The translations under genes were made by a program, and so were the position numbers. A stretch of DNA of 64,000 nucleotides from Hymenolepis diminuta. Its lineage: Eukaryota; Platyhelminthes; Cestoda; Cyclophyllidea; Hymenolepididae. The notes beneath the pieces were generated by a model, which ran no database searches, was not told the DNA's origin, and saw only the letters and a program-made list of their open reading frames with translations. This document shows positions 61,649 to 64,000 of this stretch, one piece after another. Location: NCBI GenBank assembly GCA_900708905.1, contig CAADRB010000025.1:2176019-2240018 (forward strand), given 5' to 3'. Each line of letters opens with the position of its first letter. Position 1 is the first letter of the stretch.

Positions 61649-62135
61649 CTGAAATTAATTTCTTTATCTTCGTCTTGTCTATTTTTGGATGTCGTAAATA
61701 TCTATTTGATACAGGTGATGGTATACTATTTTGAACCTCTGTGCAGAAATAATTCTCCCAAAGAGTTTGACTCTCTGAGTTCCAGGATTTTATATCTATT
61801 TGGAATTTGTTGATTGGTTGAAATACTCAAGGGGTATGGTTCGGGCGCGTGAGATTGGGTATTCAGATTTCTGTACAATACTGGGATGGTGTTGGGGAAC
61901 TCAAGGCCGCATGTAGCCTTTCGGCCAGATTGTTAGCAATAGTAGTGGTGGAAGTTGTGGTTCGGCGCGTTTAAATGCGTACGCGTGTAAGAGTAGGCGA
62001 GATGCTGATTTGTCCAACCGTGCTGACCAGTAGGTGTTACGTTTGTGCCAGACTCGCTCTGATTGGCTGATCGATTCTCATTGCAAATTAAACTTTCATT
62101 GGCTGCAGCCAAAACGAGTATTACACGTGTATATA
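61649..62135 (-). promoter_or_regulatory. Putative distal promoter / 5' leader with three CCAAT boxes
   Basis: Just upstream of exon 1a the minus strand carries CCAAT at 62098-62102, 62062-62066 and 61813-61817 (ATTGG on the + strand), an E-box CACGTG at 62124-62129, and CpG-containing patches near 61850 and 61975-61990 that stand out from the AT-rich surroundings. No TATA box at a convincing spacing was found. The sequence TTTCAG sits directly before the ATG, so part of this interval may be a 5'-UTR intron. Promoter function is inferred from motif clustering and position only. Confidence 0.45.
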
Positions 62136-64000
62136 CTGAGATTGCCTGCTTAAGATCAAAAAAACAGGGTAAAAATTTCCCATTACAAGTTTTTTGATTT
62201 CTTAATTCTTTAGTAAAGTTAACGTACTTCAGAGTTGATTAACTACCTACTTGCAATGAATGAAAATGAAGAATAAACAATAACTTGGCGGCGCATTCAG
62301 ATCATAACATTCAACCACATTTAGAGGCGATATTTATGTTTGTTGCGCCAGCTGTACCATTTCTAGGAAAATTACCTCGAAGTTTATCTTAAAGCAGCTA
62401 AAGCTGCAATAAATTTACAGATTTTTATTTAAATTTCTTCTAATAGATTAGCCAGTTCAAATTAGAAATGTTTTCTTAGCACTTGTATGCGAGGAAGTTT
62501 CGTGTTGTTTTACTTTACAGTCATATTTTCATTACAGAAATATGGTCTCTGTTTTACTCTTCAGTTCTGACTTCTCACACCTGGTTTATAACAATACCAA
62601 TCAGATGTGGAAGAAAACTGAACGCCAAGGGATGAAATGCATTGATTCTAATCGGTTCGCGCAAGCATGTGAAGGTAACATCATATGGATTGATTTGCGG
62701 GTTACAAATAATTTGTGAATGTTACGCAGGAGGCCTTCCCATTGTCCCGAATGTTTGTGTAAATTTGGAAAAAAATTGTGGAGAAAATAGTCTCGTAAAT
62801 AATTAAGAGTTTCTTTCGAAGATCATATCCATTTTCAAAACTGTTGCTATTAAATGGTCGAGAGACTACTGAGGAAATGTATAATCCCTTTTGATCTTTA
62901 TCATCACCATCATCATCAAGTTTATGAGCTACATATTCTCCTGTTAAGCTAATTAGTTTTATGCCAACTTTATGAATGAACGGACGCATGTTAAAGCTTT
63001 GTCAGGGCCTTATTTCACCAATCTCTGAGTCCTTAACTTACTGGGAATTAAGCAACGCCAATTTCCATTAGGGCTTTTAACATGCTCCCGTGTTGCACAG
63101 ATTAATATTAGATGGCATAAAACGTACCAATTCACATCTAGTGACTGCTATAAGCACACTGTGTGGTAAATAGAGATTTATGGAGTGCAAAAAAGATGAG
63201 CCCCTTTTAGGTTTCCTAGTCCCGTTAATATCACTTTTGGAAATTCGCATACTATATCGTGTATAGTTACGCAATCAGAGTGAATCTTGGTTTAAATCAG
63301 TGAGAATACACGGTTTAGTCAAATAGGTAGTAAGCTCCTATTAAATCGAAACGAAAATCATACAAATTTTTGGGTTGAAATCAGGTATATGAACATTGGA
63401 ACATTATAAAAGGACACACTGATATTGCCAGACTATTGATATCCTGAGTTCGTTTATTTTTCTACTAACTCCCNNNNNNNNNNNNNCCCCCTCCTCCCCA
63501 TTCACCAGTTTATGAACTCACATACTGTTTCCGAATTCAGATCCTTTTCAATGCTTTTAAATTATGTAGTTTTTGCCATCCCATTAGTAGTAGTAATAAT
63601 TATGCGTTGAATTAGTATTTGTTTCATTCCAGTTTCCCAAAACAGTTGATTTAATCTAACTGTAAATCATAATGCCTGCCGAAGCAAAAAGTTTAACATA
63701 TTTTATAGCCTTATAAGCTTCCCAAAATACCCACAATTCCTCGGACTGAATTAAGTAAACTTTCCCCGTTTTCTCCAAATTAAGCACCAACAATTTTAAT
63801 GCATTTTAACAAACATATAAAACAATGAATAATTAATTATAAATTAATAAGCACTCAAAGTTGTTTATTTAATTTCTTTTGGATCAGAATATTCCATTTT
63901 ATCTGGTCATTATATTATCAATAATGGGAGCTAAAGTGGAACATAATTTCACCAAAACTCAGTATTTTTAATATTAAATTTGAGTCGGCATATAAACTTT
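62136..64000. other. 5' flank of ankyrin, no recognisable gene
   Basis: AT-rich sequence with only short unrelated open frames. A 95-codon minus-strand frame at 62702-62989 has an acidic DDDGDDKDQ patch but no domain or convincing splice sites. Upstream untranslated exons of the distal transcript could lie here. Confidence 0.6.
63474..63486. other. Assembly gap, 13 N
   Basis: The gap sits inside a C-rich run (CCC before, CCCCTCCTCCCC after), as expected for a homopolymer tract that failed to resolve. Confidence 0.98.

Noticed and set aside
62702..62989. 95-codon minus-strand frame upstream of exon 1a, considered as an upstream coding exon
   Set aside because: Acidic patch only; no phase-compatible donor with good consensus toward 61648.

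Overview
The window is AT-rich eukaryotic DNA and is occupied almost entirely by one gene on the minus strand: a full-architecture ankyrin, the membrane-spectrin adaptor of the ANK2/ANK3/UNC-44 type. I could follow the reading frame through 34 coding exons, from an ATG at 61648 down to the left edge of the window, where a long tail exon is still open. All junctions are GT/AG and the codon phases agree at every junction. The predicted protein is at least about 2515 residues from the distal start and about 2440 from the proximal start. The organism is an intron-rich animal. Short exons in kilobase-scale AT-rich introns and the degree of divergence from vertebrate ankyrins suggest an invertebrate, and I would guess a parasitic flatworm (cestode or trematode). 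That guess is inference, not proof.

Layout from 5' to 3' of the gene (right to left). The region 62.1-64.0 kb is 5' flank with no gene I recognise. The region 61.65-62.13 kb has three CCAAT boxes oriented with the gene and looks like the distal promoter. Exon 1a (61076-61648) encodes a basic, Ser/Pro-rich disordered head. It splices across an 18.5-kb intron into an acceptor located inside a second, longer first exon (42439-42888), which has its own ATG and a GC-rich NRF1-like palindrome 1.3 kb upstream. Between 42.5 and 10.8 kb lie 24 ankyrin repeats, the canonical ankyrin number, mostly as 99-nt or 198-nt phase-0 exons that start at repeat boundaries. From 10.2 to 9.35 kb come small linker exons, including an 87-nt candidate cassette. 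Then follow the two ZU5 domains (9.3-8.16 kb), the UPA domain (8.09-7.48 kb) and the death domain (7.41-7.0 kb). The regulatory tail (6.8 kb to 1) ends in an acidic Glu/Lys-rich large exon cut by the window edge.

The introns hold decayed repeats: a tRNA-headed SINE-like family (about six copies), a three-copy unclassified interspersed repeat, two related LTR-like fragments (one with 19-bp tandem repeats), a LINE endonuclease relic, and microsatellites. There are two short assembly gaps. I found no tRNA or rRNA gene, no CRISPR array, and no convincing second protein-coding gene. The most interesting features are regulatory: two promoters joined at an exon-internal acceptor, a start codon that directly abuts an AG acceptor, a frame-preserving 69-nt intron, and a choice between an early stop and a large tail exon.
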